DNA from: Tubiluchus corallicola
Taxonomy: Eukaryota > Priapulida > Priapulimorpha > Priapulimorphida > Tubiluchidae
Direction of reading: 5' to 3'
Length of the DNA stretch: 64,000 nucleotides
Assembly (NCBI GenBank): GCA_030141605.1
Contig: JAQGDQ010000239.1
Coordinates: 186,001-250,000 of the forward strand
The notes under the pieces were generated by a model. That model worked only from the letters and a program-made list of their open reading frames with translations. It was not told the origin of the DNA and searched no databases. The translations under genes and the position numbers were made by a program. The number at the start of each line of letters is the position of its first letter. The first letter of the stretch is position 1. Of the stretch, positions 24,143 to 39,100 are shown one piece after another.

Positions 24143-27100
24143 CTGAAATAAATGATGCTAGCTTTCGATATATATGCATTAAAATTAAAGCCCAATGCAA
24201 TGCAGTAACTGCAAAATTTCACCAAACATAATAATTCGTTTAGCCTAAAAAATAGACAACCCAAAATGCCAACGACATTACTGGTTTTATCATTTAATTA
24301 CAATAATTGAAATATCAATAACTGTATGATAATGATGTAGAGCTCATGAGCTATACATGTTTATATAATAAGTCAAAAGTGAATAATTCACAATAACGTA
24401 TTTGGTTCTTTTTTATTGGCTGTAGTACATTACAGAAGTTCTATGTATAAACATCACATAGCATCAGCAGTAGTTCCATTTTTTGCAAAACGATATCACC
24501 GCCCCACATGTTGAATTAGCTTTTAAACAGTATGTTTTGTAAATAATGAATTTCAAGTCGATAATTTGAAATGAAATTGCGAATTTCTTAGAAGTATATT
24601 TAACGCATTTGATCGTCAGCATGGTACAGTTGTACTCTGAGATGTTTTTGTCTACACTTTTTCTTTTTTTGCTACTTTGACTAATCAGCTTAGATAGTTA
24701 ATTCTTCAAACAATAGCTTTTATATATTACAACGATCAATATTCTTGTTCAAATTTGAAGACTTTTAAGAAAAGATGCTGTGTAGTGCAATTTTAGGAAA
24801 CGTCCTAAAAAATTTTAAGTGTTTTTTAAACTTTACAAAGATCAGATGGCAACTACAAATAATTTACAAATACTAAAACGTACATTTTTGGCTCAAAACA
24901 ACTTCATGCCAAAGAAAGGGCATGTAGCACCTTTTTATGTGTTATTTTAATTTAGTCAGATGACTGCCAACTAGCAATGTGCTTTATATCTAAAATACTT
25001 AAAGCTGATACTGACTGGAAGAGAGACCTTCAAGTTTCAAATCAGTAACCAGTAAGTATCTTGATTAAAATGTTTGACTCAAAGTCTGAAAGCCACACAC
25101 CTTTTAGGTCGAAATTTGGCTTAGAAATGAATAAGCATGCAAAACTGGAAGCTAAAAATTCTTTGCATCAAGCTGACCTGAATCCTCCCACCCACTGTAG
25201 CTGTACAGTTATTGACATTTCTCTCTGTTTGCCACTGTTCTGAATATACCTTTAAGATGACTTTTGACTCAAAGTTACCCATAACAAAAAATTCACAATT
25301 ATGAAACCTAATTGTCTGAATCAGGAGACCAGCCCTAAAGGCTATCTGTTAGTGGAGCAGGTCAGAAGACCTAACCAAAATGTTTAAAGCAAAACCGGAC
25401 CAAATCTTAAACTGTAGGTCAAAACAATCTACTCTTTAAAATATTGAAAGGAAACATACTATTTTTTCAAAAAATGACTTACGTGAAAGAACTATTACCA
25501 CACAAACACAATTTTTCACGTTCGCGCCACTAGTTTTTTGCTGTTACATGCATTTTGCCATTCGCTAGTTAGACGGCCACTAGTGCCTGCATTTTGCCGT
25601 ATTAGTTGCATTAAAATGTATACTTTTTATCAGACTTGAAAATGGGGTAGTACATGAAAAATCATCCTGTCTTCCTTTAAGTCCACATCAGAGGCCAACG
25701 GGGTGTAACCCGGGGTGTAAGTCTAGGGACCGGATAATGGGACTTAACCAGACTGTTTATGTCAGTAGAAGACATCAGGGAATTTTACTAGACTGTCAGG
25801 GAACCAGATCAGACGGCCTAAAACAAAAATGTACAGAAAGAAAAAATACCAGTCAGATATCCAGCCACACTTGTATCAGTAATAAAAAGATCATGCTTTT
25901 GCTCTTTATATTGTGACCATACTGATGATCTCTCCAATATGGCATTTATCTATAAATATAATGGCAAATATATGCAAATTATCTGAAAACAGTAAACTTA
26001 AGCAACTACTTTGAGCACTATAATAAACTTCCTAAAAGTACCAATTTATATTTATTTTTGATACCACTAGTACCACAATAATTAACTGTTGTCATCATAA
26101 ATACTTCCTTTTTTATCGTGCTACAGTTATCTCTTCTAGTAGCCTCTTTAATGCCAGTTCATCCACTCACCTGTTCACCAAACAACAAGCTTTTAGCCAT
26201 AGCTTTCAACGCTTTCACAATTTGTGCCTTAGTGGCTGCAGGGTTCTCAACTTCTGGCAAACCACCATCTAACAAACCCAACAGATATTGGACCAATTCA
26301 ACTTTCAGCGCCTAAACATAAAGTAAGTTTTAGATAAAATATAGAAAATAACTAATTTTCTAAACCAATATAGAGTGGTTTTAACCAAAAGGTTACAGCA
26401 ATTCCATTTGCCATTACACATTACTAAATAATTGTTGTATGCCCATGAACATTTACAGCACCAAATTTAATACTTTGTCACAAAATAAGTATCCAAAATT
26501 ACAAAGGTAATTCAGTAAATAATTTCACTGAAGTGTGTCAGGAAATTAATTGAAACTAGTTAGACCTTAAGAAGAAAAACTGTCATAATGTCACTTGTGC
26601 GTACAACTATCCTGTACATTCTAGGCAAAAGGGATGTATTATATTTACTTGAAAAAAATTACAATAAGTACTCCAGTTTTATTATAATTATATTGATATG
26701 GATCACAGATCATTCAGGGTAATCACAGCGAATTTTCACTTCAGCCATGCTGCAGTATTTTTACTTACTAGGACAATGCTTCTACTGTCAATCATATTTT
26801 GCAAAAAATGCTAATTGACCATAGCCATTGAAAAACAGAAGTACCTGTTGAACCAACTCTTCTTGCTCTTTTTGGAAGAGTTTGTTTACTGTTTCGCATG
26901 CATAGCCAATCATGTCTCGCCTGAGCTTCATTGAAATTTTTAATGGTCCTATGCACTCTATCTGTGCCATGGATTGTATACAAGCCTAGAATTCATTACA
27001 ATTCTTTAAAAGAAACTAACAGGACGGTAAATCAATATCAAAAAATTAAAGTAAATGCCAAAAGAATGCGAGACAGCTTAATTTTTGATTATTTCAACAT

Positions 27101-30100
27101 AGCATTTCAGTAAAACAACCAGCTGCCCATTCAGTGTTGTCATTTAAGCAATAATTATAGATCTAAGTTTTAACAATTTTTTACCTATGCACCTAGTCTC
27201 GGATTAAGGGGTCGTAGTTACAAATTGTCCAAAAATTATTGTTGTATTGATGTTTTTAAATACTCTTTTGCAAACAGGGTGATCGATATGTGGAACAGTT
27301 TACCATCGGAAATTTTTAATGCCAACAACTTACGTTCTTTTTAATCTAAACTACTTACATTTCATTTTAAACCCTTTTGTAAATTTAATAGAACTAAATG
27401 TAATTAATGTAGGCCACCATAAGTGCATTCATGCCTGGTTACTTTCTGCTTTCCTAAAACATTAGCTAATCGTATTTATTTGTAAGATTTTATTGAAAAT
27501 GTACAATTGCATATTTGGACTGAATAAATCTAATCTAATCTAATCATTTTCAACTACAACAAATCTTCTCATTTCACGTTAGATCTATTACATTGCTTTC
27601 AGCAGTAAAGAAATACGTGACAGAATAAACATGTACCTCGCTATTGGCTAGCTGATGTACAATGAGAATGGCTGACTTAGGAATGTCTTCTTTTCGACTA
27701 GTCATACACTGGAAGATTAACGGAATGTGTCCAAGAGCGGGCACCTGCAAAACAGAAATTGTGCAATCACCTTAATGCTGCAATTAAACTTTGCATAATG
27801 TACGTAATACACTAAACACTTTCTGAAAGAAATAGTACCAAAGAAAAAAATTTTACACCTTTTCTTTACAGTTTGACCAAATAGAGCAGTAGCTCTTATT
27901 TAGTAGAAAATTGTTGTTTATTTGCATATAAAAATAACCCATCCTACAAAAAATCATTAAAAACACGCACTACAAACAACCTTTTGTTGGGATGTCATTG
28001 AGGTTTACTTGTAATGATAAAAAACTGTTCAAACCACAATATTGTATTGTTTTTTTTAATAATATCTAATCCTTTAAATAAGTCTAAACCAGTCTTGCTA
28101 TATTTATCTGTAATAAACAAGCCATGACAGAGTCTCATCACAAAAAAATTCCTGTCAAAATAGAAATTTTGTTTAAAAATATACTTGTATACCAAGAAAC
28201 TCTTGACAAACAATAGCTAGAACTAATTAAATGAGTTGAGTTGACCTAGCAATGACATTTTGATTGCTCGCTTTACATTACCTGATCACAGACACTTGGC
28301 TGGGCTTGAAATAAGCAAATCAATGCTTGTGTTACTGTCTCTAAAACTTCACTCTGAAACATAAATACAAATCATTAAGACAAAAATAATTTAGTGAACA
28401 GTGCAATCTAACCACTATTTAAATAATCACAGGTTTACCCAAACTGTAAAATTACCCGAGTCTTGATTAGACTTACATTTGCTTGTTTACTATTTGCCAG
28501 CTCTATAAATTTGTTCAAAAGATCACTAGTGAACTCTTTTGGTTTTCTTAGCACCCAGCCGGGATTCGCAATGAAGATTCGCAGGTAGACATTGCCAATC
28601 ATAAACTCTCCCTGTACCTCTGAGTAAACTACATCCATGTCTTCTGGAAACTAAAATAAAAAGCTCTACAAATTAGAAATTAAACTAAAGTATCATGTTT
28701 GCTAAATCACTGTCAAGCAAAACTTGTTTTAAATGTTAGACAAAACAGAATGCAGAATGTTATTTAGTTCTCATTTTGCATAATTAAATTTAAGATATTT
28801 AAATGAGATGAGACATAAAAGTATTGTTTTAAAACAACTGAGGATTATGTCCTTAAATTAAACTATTAGATAAACTGAGTGAAACAATCGTATACCATTA
28901 CCTAGGTAAAAACCTAGTAAATGTGCATGTGAGCAAAGTAATATGATAAAGATTACACCCTGAAGATTATTAGGCTGAATTTATTAACTATGCCAGCCAC
29001 AAAATTTGACTAAAAATTATTACAACAGTCATTCACAATAAAAATGTCAAGACTAGTCTTAGGGAGTCATGGTAAACTTAAAGCGATAATTCATTTTGTC
29101 ATTAGCACCTGTTTAAGCACAATGCTTAATGTTTAAGCACAAAAGTTTAATGACAATTACAGTCTATCTAATTCAGAAAACTTCAATTATCCAATAAATA
29201 TATTATTTAATATTTTTTCAGTAAAAGCAGCTATTATAATAAGCCTTTTCACAGCTAGAGTGATTGATGATGATTGTGAAAAGAATAAAGGTTAAATGAA
29301 CCTAACAATGTTATCTGAACCAAACAACACATTTGTCTACACTTGACAATGCCTCGCAGCCCATGCCACTGTATTAGTAACAGTTCTTGGCATTAATTTT
29401 CGCTTCAATTATTTCATTTTACGTGGATTGCTGCTGCTATTTTGTTGCCTGTTTTCAGGTAAGAATAATAATCAGTTTAAAACGATACACATCATCATCA
29501 TCAACATCAGGATATGCTCATCCACTGTTGGATGAATCCCGCTTCCCTAGCTCGCCACAGTGGATGTCCAGGATTCCTTCACCCATTAAAACGATACACA
29601 TGTAGCATAATAACAAAAATAACCATGTCTGACCCATTTCACCTACATATAGTTACATACGTAAGGTCACATGATGTGTAGGTAAGTAAGGCGTGCTAGG
29701 TTCACTTAACATTTGACCTTCAGCAACTGAGCATGCGCATACTGAAACTGCGAAAAGGCTTATTAGTAATAGAAATATCAAAGGACAAAATACTGACCTT
29801 CCACAATAATTCAGAATTTTCCATTTGAGCTTTATAATGTCTGAAATAATTGCAACAAATACATAATTTAATCAAAATTTAGAGAATAAAATGAAAATTT
29901 TTCTCAAGAATTAAATTGTCACTTATGTAAATCAGTACACCCCGTGGACAAAATTTCATGCTTGATATTTCCAAATGCCTGACAACTGACCCGTGACCAA
30001 GTAAAAACACCTTATGTATGCTATTTTATTTACTTCCTTTGCAAAATACTGCACCAAATCACATCATGTAGGTACCGAGCTCCTTGCAAGTACATTTGTT

Positions 30101-33100
30101 CCTGATACCATACATAAGTATACTTACTCCTTTTTCATAGTTTTAACAGTTCCCATGACTTTTTTCCTCACACTTTCATTCCATATTAATTCAGGATTTT
30201 CATGGACGCCTACAAAAAAAACAACTTTGAATGTCAAACTAAGCTGATTTCACCTTGACCAAAAAGTGCACTGGCACCTCTGTACCTTAAATAAATATGG
30301 GATTACAATTATTATTACTCTTACTATCCTTGTGTTGCTAGACAAATTACATACTCAATGAGTTTGCAAATAAAACTACTCATTTACCCTTCAGACTATA
30401 TGATGTTACTTATTTGCAATTTTAAAATTAACGAACTGCTAGATTAAAAACGGGAAAAATTTACATGAAAAGCACAACAATGAAAAATTGTTAAAATATA
30501 GAATATATAAATATTTAAATATATATATATTTTTCTTATAAATTATTGTTTATTATTTAAATTTAAAAAGTATACATACCACTACACTAATTCACATTTC
30601 CTAGCACTCATGTTTACCCAAAGCCATTTAAAATTCAATGAAGTATTTTTAAAATAAAAAAAGTTAACAATCTTTTAAATATTTAAACCTTCAAACATAT
30701 GCACAGCAGCTTGAGGAGAGTCTCTCATAGCATCCATAAAAATGCTTGGCATAAATTTGCTCAGGACAATTCGGACACGTGGACCTAGCAACTTGTCTGA
30801 CATCATCTTGGCAAACAATTCAGCAGTTTTTTCTCGAACTTGTGCATTTGTTGAATTGCAAAACAAGTCCAGCAAATACAGTAATCCACCTGTAATACAG
30901 ATGTAATTGTATTACTTAAATTTCACACCGTTTTGTAATTCTAAATGAAGCAGGATACAAGTGTCATAAACAATTTGCACAGAGATATAGTTAATTGCTT
31001 ATGAAATGTTAAAGTGGAAGACATTACATTAAATGCACATTGTGCACATTCGTGTAGTTAAGCAAGGACTTTCTTTATTACACAAACTATTTAAATAAGT
31101 GTCTTTGATATACAACTTACCCTTTTGCACTGCTTCTTTGATTATCTTTGTGTTTGATGTCAAAGCATACAATGTTTCTATCACAGTTAATTGGCCTAAA
31201 TATAGAAAAGTACACCTATCAAGACAGGACACACTAAACAATTAAGCTTTAAGCTGCTGTTTGCAATAAGGAGTGCAGGTAATTTACCATCAATAAATTC
31301 GAAAGGGTGAAACAGGAGCTGCATCCATAAAAAAACTGACCACATACCAATGTTTAAACAATCTGTGATGCACGAAACTGTAAGGATACTTCTTAGATAA
31401 TTTCCAGATTATATACAAAAAAGTGCTAGTGAAGAACAGAATGTAATCTCACATGCTGGTAAAGAGTTGATAAGCAGCAATAGGTAGACAAGGATTTCAG
31501 AAGCAGCTATGTCTTGAACACACTCTTGATTCTTTGTAACACTGGCCACAACCTAAACAAAGAAATACAGATATTGTACAGGGTTGTCCAGAAAAAACAT
31601 TGCCTGCAAATTTTCTAACAAAACTAAAATTAAACTTGAAAAGGCATAAAACAGACTAACAATGAATGTGTATATATTTTGTATACAAGAAAAAATTTAG
31701 TTGTAAGTTCTGTGCTTCATTTTTGCTGAACCTTTTCAATAATAAACATACAATACATATACATAGCTCCACAATACAATAAAATTGTATTTCTAAATAA
31801 AAAAAGGGATTTTTTTCAAAACTTACAGTTTTAAATAAATAAACTCAGCTTTTGATGTTTCTTAGTGCATAAATTAGAAACAGCTCTAACTAAATCTCTA
31901 GATTTTAGAATGTGGGAGAACTTATCTCAGCGAGGGTATCTCACAAGAAAAACATAAGATGTTTCTGAACTGAAAAAAGCTTTTCTTCAAGAATGAGCTA
32001 AATTTCTTCAAAATGAGATTAATTTAGTTATTGACCAATTCTGACCTAGGAAAAAGTGATCAAAATGGAAGGAAAGCACACAGAACATTGATTTACATTG
32101 TTACACTACCAAAATTCAATTACCAAGAAAGATTAACTGTTCTTGTAAAGAGTAATCTAATCATTTATGCAGTAATTCTTTAATAGCTCATAACTAAGTT
32201 TAGCTAGTTACATTTTACACACATTATAAACTATAGATTCTTCCTTTTTTAGAATGTCAACTCCATAAAATGTTGTAACAAATTAAACTTGTAGTAGTAG
32301 CTCAGAATGACCCATACAGTAAATATGTTAAACAGTCTAATTTTACCAACTTTCTTATGCATTTTTACAGTTACACACGATTGTTTTAAGTAACATACTG
32401 CACTGTTACGGTATACAAGGGATCTAATAAAGCGAAAAAAGATCTAATAAAGGGAATTAAACAATACGAGGTGCAATCTATATATTAAACTTTCTTTTCT
32501 GGGTAAATATGATCTTTTGCGTACTTCAAACACAAATGTTCAAGCCTGATATGCACATCTTACATTGCCTAAAAAACTTACAAGAATATCATTGCTGTTA
32601 GCTTGATAATCACATTAGATTTTACTTACTTCAAGGGCTAGTTGTTGAACTTTCTCACAGCCATGTAAGCGTAACAAAGAAAATAATAAACGGAAGTGAC
32701 CTATGCACTGAATTTCAACTCCTACAAAGAAAACAAACATTTAGAAATAATTTTCATTTGGAAGGAAATTATAAGTGCACAATAGTAATTCTTACGTAGC
32801 ATAATAAACATTATTTTTGTTTTACTTTAATACTACAGGTACCAAATTACAAACACAAACTGTGCAAATTTTGAATTTACCTGGATTGCTGCGCACAATA
32901 TTTCGAAGAGCCTCTAAAGCCATTTCTACCTGATGCAACCTTTCAGACTTATTTGAATCGGCTAGGTTACCACTGGCAGTGAGTTGCAACAAGGAATGAA
33001 GGTACTGAGCTTGTGAGCCTAGGAAGTCTAGCAAATCAATGGCAAATGCCTTTGGTTGCTACAAATATGTAAAAACTGAGTTTTTATATTGTCTTTTGAC

Positions 33101-36100
33101 TAGACTTTTTAAAATGCAGTTAAGATATTTTTTATAACAAGCAAACTAGGCCTCTTCCAGCTTACTGTTTGCTCACAACTTTGAAAATGAAAACACAAAA
33201 GTTATAAGGACTACTAGGCACATAAATAAAAAAGCAAATAGAAATTACCTCTATCACAAAAGTTGGCTGCTCATTATACACTCGCACAAAAATTTCTCCA
33301 ATAACCAGTTCTTTTGCATGAATAGAGAACTCAAACTCAGCACCTAAGGACGGGTCACACTCTCCCTATAAAACCATTAATAAGTGATTACAAAAAATTA
33401 AGTTTCCATATATTTGTATCATAAATTTTTACACTAATTATATAATCAACTATAATAAAGTTAAAATTGCAAAGCAAAATAATGATAGCATAGAATTACA
33501 CTAAAAAAAAAGAAAGCAAAAAATATGTTACATACTGTGCGCATTTTATTAGTCATCTGTGTTGTTAAATATTCATTGAGTTCTGCCCTAGTTGCATTAT
33601 CCCAGATTAAATAAGGGTTTTCTGTGTTGCTGTTCAATACTTTTAACACCTGTTTAAAAAGTCATGTTAAAAATATAGGCAACAGAAATAAATAGCAGAT
33701 AATATTATACATAAAATTTTGGATTCTAGGAAAATTATCGATAAACATTAAACAACTAGAAATTTCAGAGTTGTATATAAATAACAGTAAACATTTTAGA
33801 TCTATGTTTCCAAAGAAAATGCAATTATAACACATAATTAATCCAATTATTTTCAAAAATGGAACTATTTTGCACCTACAGAAAGAAAGGCATCTTACTG
33901 AAAGCAAAGAAGTAAAAACTTATGTTTTAAAATCAGTTCCCAAGAAACAAGCATTTTAATGTTTACCAACTGATCTACAAGCAGTACGGTTATCACTAAA
34001 CATGTATGATATACAATTACTTAGTTAGACAATAAAGCAATATAAGTGCCTTCCATGCACTCACCCGTGTAAAATTATCACTGTCACATAGCTGTCTGGC
34101 TAGATATGGAGTCATCATAGCAGTTACAGCTGCCTGTATTGTCTTATTCACAGGAGTTGCACTGGTTATTGAATAGCCAGCTATGCGACTAAGTGCTCGA
34201 ATGCTTTGCTTTGCCAGATTGTTTGCGACCTCCTAAAAAAAGGCAGTAATATTGCATTAATAGAAATGATACAGCACAGCATTCACAGTTTTCTAACCAC
34301 GATCTTGTGGACAGTTCACATATGAATAACACGCCAAGTTTACAGAACTTCAATCTCGATTCAGAATCATACCTAAAATTTGGAGTAAACTTACCGTATT
34401 TTCCCATGTATAAGAGACCCTTGTGTATAAGAGACCCCTTCAATTTTTAGGCAAAAATTCTGGAAAAAAGTTTTTTGGTAATGAATAACTTTATTCATCA
34501 TAGAAATCATTAAATTCCTCAAGTCTCTTCTCCGTTCTCATTGCTCTCCACCATCTCTCTAGCAATCCTCCTCCCTTGCTCCATGATCATCTTTGTAGAC
34601 ACTGACAATCCACTCATCCTCTGAGATTGGACCCAGTGTTTCAGTGACTTCTCCAGGTTTGGCCAAGTCGCAGGTTTAGGATAAGAATATCGCTTCATAG
34701 TCGAACGCGACACGCCTTGCTTAGGCTGACTCATCTCGTTGACCTCTGTCGACGTATCAATGACGTCGACCGGCATGCAGAGAGCTTATGCAGATGCGTT
34801 GATTGGCTGCAGAACAATCGATTTCTCTCCAATACCAAAGAGACATTTAAAAAAATAATAACTTACCCGGTACATTAATTTTATCATTAGAATTTAGCCA
34901 TGGAGAAGATTTATTGAAAGGAAACTATAATTATTCGAAATAAAACAGTTGTAGAGCACTTATTTCTTTAAAATCATTAGTGTCACAATTTATGCATCTT
35001 ATTGAAAAGACTTACTCCCATGTATAAGAGACCCCCTATTTTTAAAGTGAAAATTCTGAGCAAAAAAGGGTCTCTTATACACGGGAAAATACGGTATATT
35101 GTCTACCAACCAAGTAGTGGTCCTATATAAAACTGAACTTTTATTTCCAAAGTATAGGCCCATAGTGTGTGTTAATTCCAATGAAACAATGATCCCTGTA
35201 GAGAGGAATGCTGGCACTTCGCTTTTAGAAGTAGCCATTGCCAAACTAAGTGGCTTTTATGAAAAACTACGGGGAGTTCTTGGCATTAACGTCTAGGTAT
35301 AAAATAAATGACGTTGAAAACAATAATACATGTCACGCAAAACATGAAATTTTAAACAACTCTTTTCAAATGTTACAAGCATTCAGTTTCAAATTTCCCG
35401 CCAATAATTTTGCTTAATAGAATTAAAAAATAACATTTATGCAGTGTCATTAATTAACTTGTGATTATAGTCAAAAGCTCTGATGATTCCGAATCTCTCT
35501 TTGCAGTAGACATGTTTCTGTTCAAAGGATAAAGGGGAAAATACTAGCCTAGATTGGCCTAAATACTGGTAAGTAAATAAAGACCATCATAAAAGCAAAA
35601 AAAGAACTTGAATAATAATAAATCTTACCTGTTGATTAGAATCATCACTTTTTGTCACACCTCCCTCATCTAACGTGAAGTCATAGTTAAATAGGAAGAG
35701 CAGCAGGTGATATAGAATTCCAGCTTGGAACATATGATTTTGTAAATAGTAGTCTATGGAGAAAGCACTCACACATTCTGTGGCTACCAAGCATAGACGC
35801 GTTAAGTGCTGTAAAGATTAAAAAGTGTATTACATACAACAACCACATTTAGAGCTATAATGATTGCAGTAAAAAAAATTACAGTCATTTTTAAAATACC
35901 TTGTAATACAGAATGCGATAAAGCTCTTTGATAATTGGTTGTCGCTCGACAATCTTTTCCCTGCAAGCTTCAAACTGTGCAGCAACGGAATAGCAGTGTA
36001 GAATATGGGAACACACTTGAACCGTCATTTCTTCAGGTTTAGTTGAAGCGCTTAATACTGAGGTACATCTGACCAATGCATCTTGCAAGTGCTGTGATAT

Positions 36101-39100
36101 GGAAGAGTAGAAACAATCAGTAATCAGTCAGTGCAGCACAGGCCATTTTTAGCAGCTGAACATACAACAGCATAAGCTTAAAATCTACGACTGGTTAGTA
36201 TTTGAAAAGTGTAATAATTTTATGGTTTAAATTATGAAACATTCATAAAAAGACTTCTTTGGTGAAAATTTTAAGGAAGTTTGTCTCTAGAGTTTAATTT
36301 CTTTTTAATATGTTAGTAAGGTTAATGTTTGCTCTGACAAAATTTAAAAAGTACACTTACTATCAAAACGAATGTCTTCACTAATATCATTAAAGGTGAT
36401 CATGTCAGTCAAGATGGTGGATCTGTTTTTCCTGAGCAAAATTTTGTTTTGCTATCGTACAAACTAACACAATTTTTATCACATGAAGTTCACAAACTTT
36501 CTTTTGTATTTCTGTCAAATAAAAGTTTGTAAAGAAGCAAGAAAAAATCAATTTCAGGCTTGTGAGGATCAAATTTGTTCACACCCCAGTTTCTTTCACT
36601 ACTTCTCTACCACAATGTAAGTGAATTTTCTATTTAGTAACAGTTGGTAAACAACACTCAAAGTTTGATTGTTATTTAGATAATTACCTCAATTCCTTGT
36701 TCACGTCTTAGTTCTTCTGCATTCAAAGCTGAGCAGTTAACAGTATGATAAGCCAACTCACACGATGCTGCAAGTAATGGATGAGACTTCGAGAACAATT
36801 GCTCGTCACCGGTTTCCATTAGAATAGTTTTGATTAGCATTGGATAGCCAGCATACTTATACGGATGCAATTCTGAAAATTTTTAATCAAAAGAATTAAC
36901 ATTCAGCGGTTGTCCTTGAAGTTGTTATGTAAACTTATAACCTTATTTTTTTAACGTAAGTCACTTTAAACACACAAACTACGATGTACAGTATATACAC
37001 AGAATTGCAAATGAACAAGAAGTGCAATAATCCCAAAAATAATGTGATGATAATCAAATTCAGAAATGATAATGATATCAAAATTTACTGTCTCAAGTTC
37101 GAACTTTACATATTTCAAAGATAAAACACAAAGATGTGTTTCTGGTTATGACTAACATTATGGTGGAAGTTTTTCCAGTAAACTGTGTACATTCAGCAAC
37201 AACTGGTATGATATGCAATCAATCAAACACTGAATAATAAGGAAATCTTCACCTTCTCTATATCGGCTAAAAAGTATACTTTGTGCTCGTAGAACAAGTA
37301 CTATGTTTTGAGGATCAGGACCAGCAATAGATCTAGCTGATTTGCTGCACAAGAACTCATAAGCTTTGTTAACCTGCAGAATGTTTTCACAGATCAGTGT
37401 TACTAGGTAGCTTTAATTATGTAAACACTAATAAAAAACAAAATACCTAACCAAAAGTAGTGCAATTTCTAATAAGGAAATGCTTCAAAACCACTATAAT
37501 ATACACAAGTTTTACAAAATTAGACTACAATCAGCAAGACTTTGCACATTTATTTATCATAAAAAAATAAATTTTTAAATGGATTCTAACATTTTATGCT
37601 TCTTAATAGTTTTACCTTAAATGACAAGAAAACACTCTTCACAAATAAAGCTTAAAAATTCGTCATAAAATCTTGTATCATTTACTTGCTCTTATAGAAC
37701 TTGCGTTAGCAGCAACGGTGTGTAAAATTTGTAATTTTAAGCTAACATGATGACCATTTGATGCAGCCATTTTAACGGTAAGTCATTTGAAATCAATTTA
37801 GATAACATTGTACAAAGTTAGAAAAAATAGTCAGTAATCAAAGCCAATAAAAACGTTATTTGCAAGTAAAACACAAACCTGTTCAAAAACATCTCGTCCT
37901 TCAGGATTTTTGTCGGGGTGATACTTTTGTGCAAGTTTAAAGTATGCCTTTCTTATCACATTCTCTTCATGTCTGGAAACAAAAAGACGTAATTTCTTTT
38001 TTTTGTGAGAGAAAAATGATAATGAAAGCTATTCAATAAACAAAACCATACTTATTCGGGCAAAGAAACCTGCTGTCTAACAATAACAGACACATTTGCT
38101 TACTATAGATTTTTAACTAATGCATATTAAAGATTTAAAAATACATAATGATATTTCAGAAGAAATGTATTACCCTCCTGGTGCAGGCTTAAGTTTCAAA
38201 ACTTTGTAAGCATCTTCTATTGACATCGTAGGAGGTTTTTTCTCAACTTCAGCCTTCCAAGCATCTAAAATATCTTTTAACAATTTCACCTGGAAACAAA
38301 AGAACGAAAAAGAATGTTAAATATAATTGCTTTAAAACATGATGCCTTTGTACAAATATTCAAAAATAATACAGGATAAAATGGTGAAAAACAGTCAATT
38401 TATTTCTGCAAATAGTAGTTTACAGAGGTATAGGAAAGTGCATTATATAAGCATACATTTATGTAACACATGTATTATGATACTGCTTGGTAGCGACTAG
38501 AGAAATTTGCAGCTATTTGTTGATATAAAAAAGCAGCCAACGGCACGTATCCAAGCAAGTGCAGTAAAAACTTGATAACAACCTTAAATGTGCTTGAAGT
38601 TTGGTAAAAGCGGAATTTACTACACAGATGTACATTAATCCTAACGAAAATACTACTATAGCGAAGTAGTCATAAGTGGTGACTAATTTACCTGAGCAGT
38701 AATTTTTTTACATATTTATGCACTAGTAGAACCTTATAATTTATGAATGAGGATAAATCTCTAGCTGTCTGAGAACCAAAGCCTGTATAAATGTCCAAAT
38801 TAGTGTTTTGTTATCTGTTTATGTATGTGTGTGTATCTATATATATGTGTGTATGTGTATATGTATGAATATGTGTATATATGTATGTACATGAGTGTAT
38901 GTGTATATGTCCATATGTATATGCATGTGTATGTGTATATGTGTATATACATGTGTGACCACGTAAGAAATGTACACATGTACGTGTGTGCATATACATG
39001 TGTACATACAGTGTTCTAAAAAATGATAGGCAGTATTACTACTCAGTTTGTTAATTTATGTCCACATTTATGTATGTGCGTTTATGCGTATGTATTTTTG

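Noticed and set aside
23923-24264. 113-codon minus frame over the RME-8 last exon
   Set aside because: It is in a different frame from the conserved terminal exon and matches nothing; a shadow.
38811-39019. Open frames on both strands rich in Tyr/Thr/His or Val/Tyr/Met
   Set aside because: Periodic translation of the TATG/TGTA repeat.
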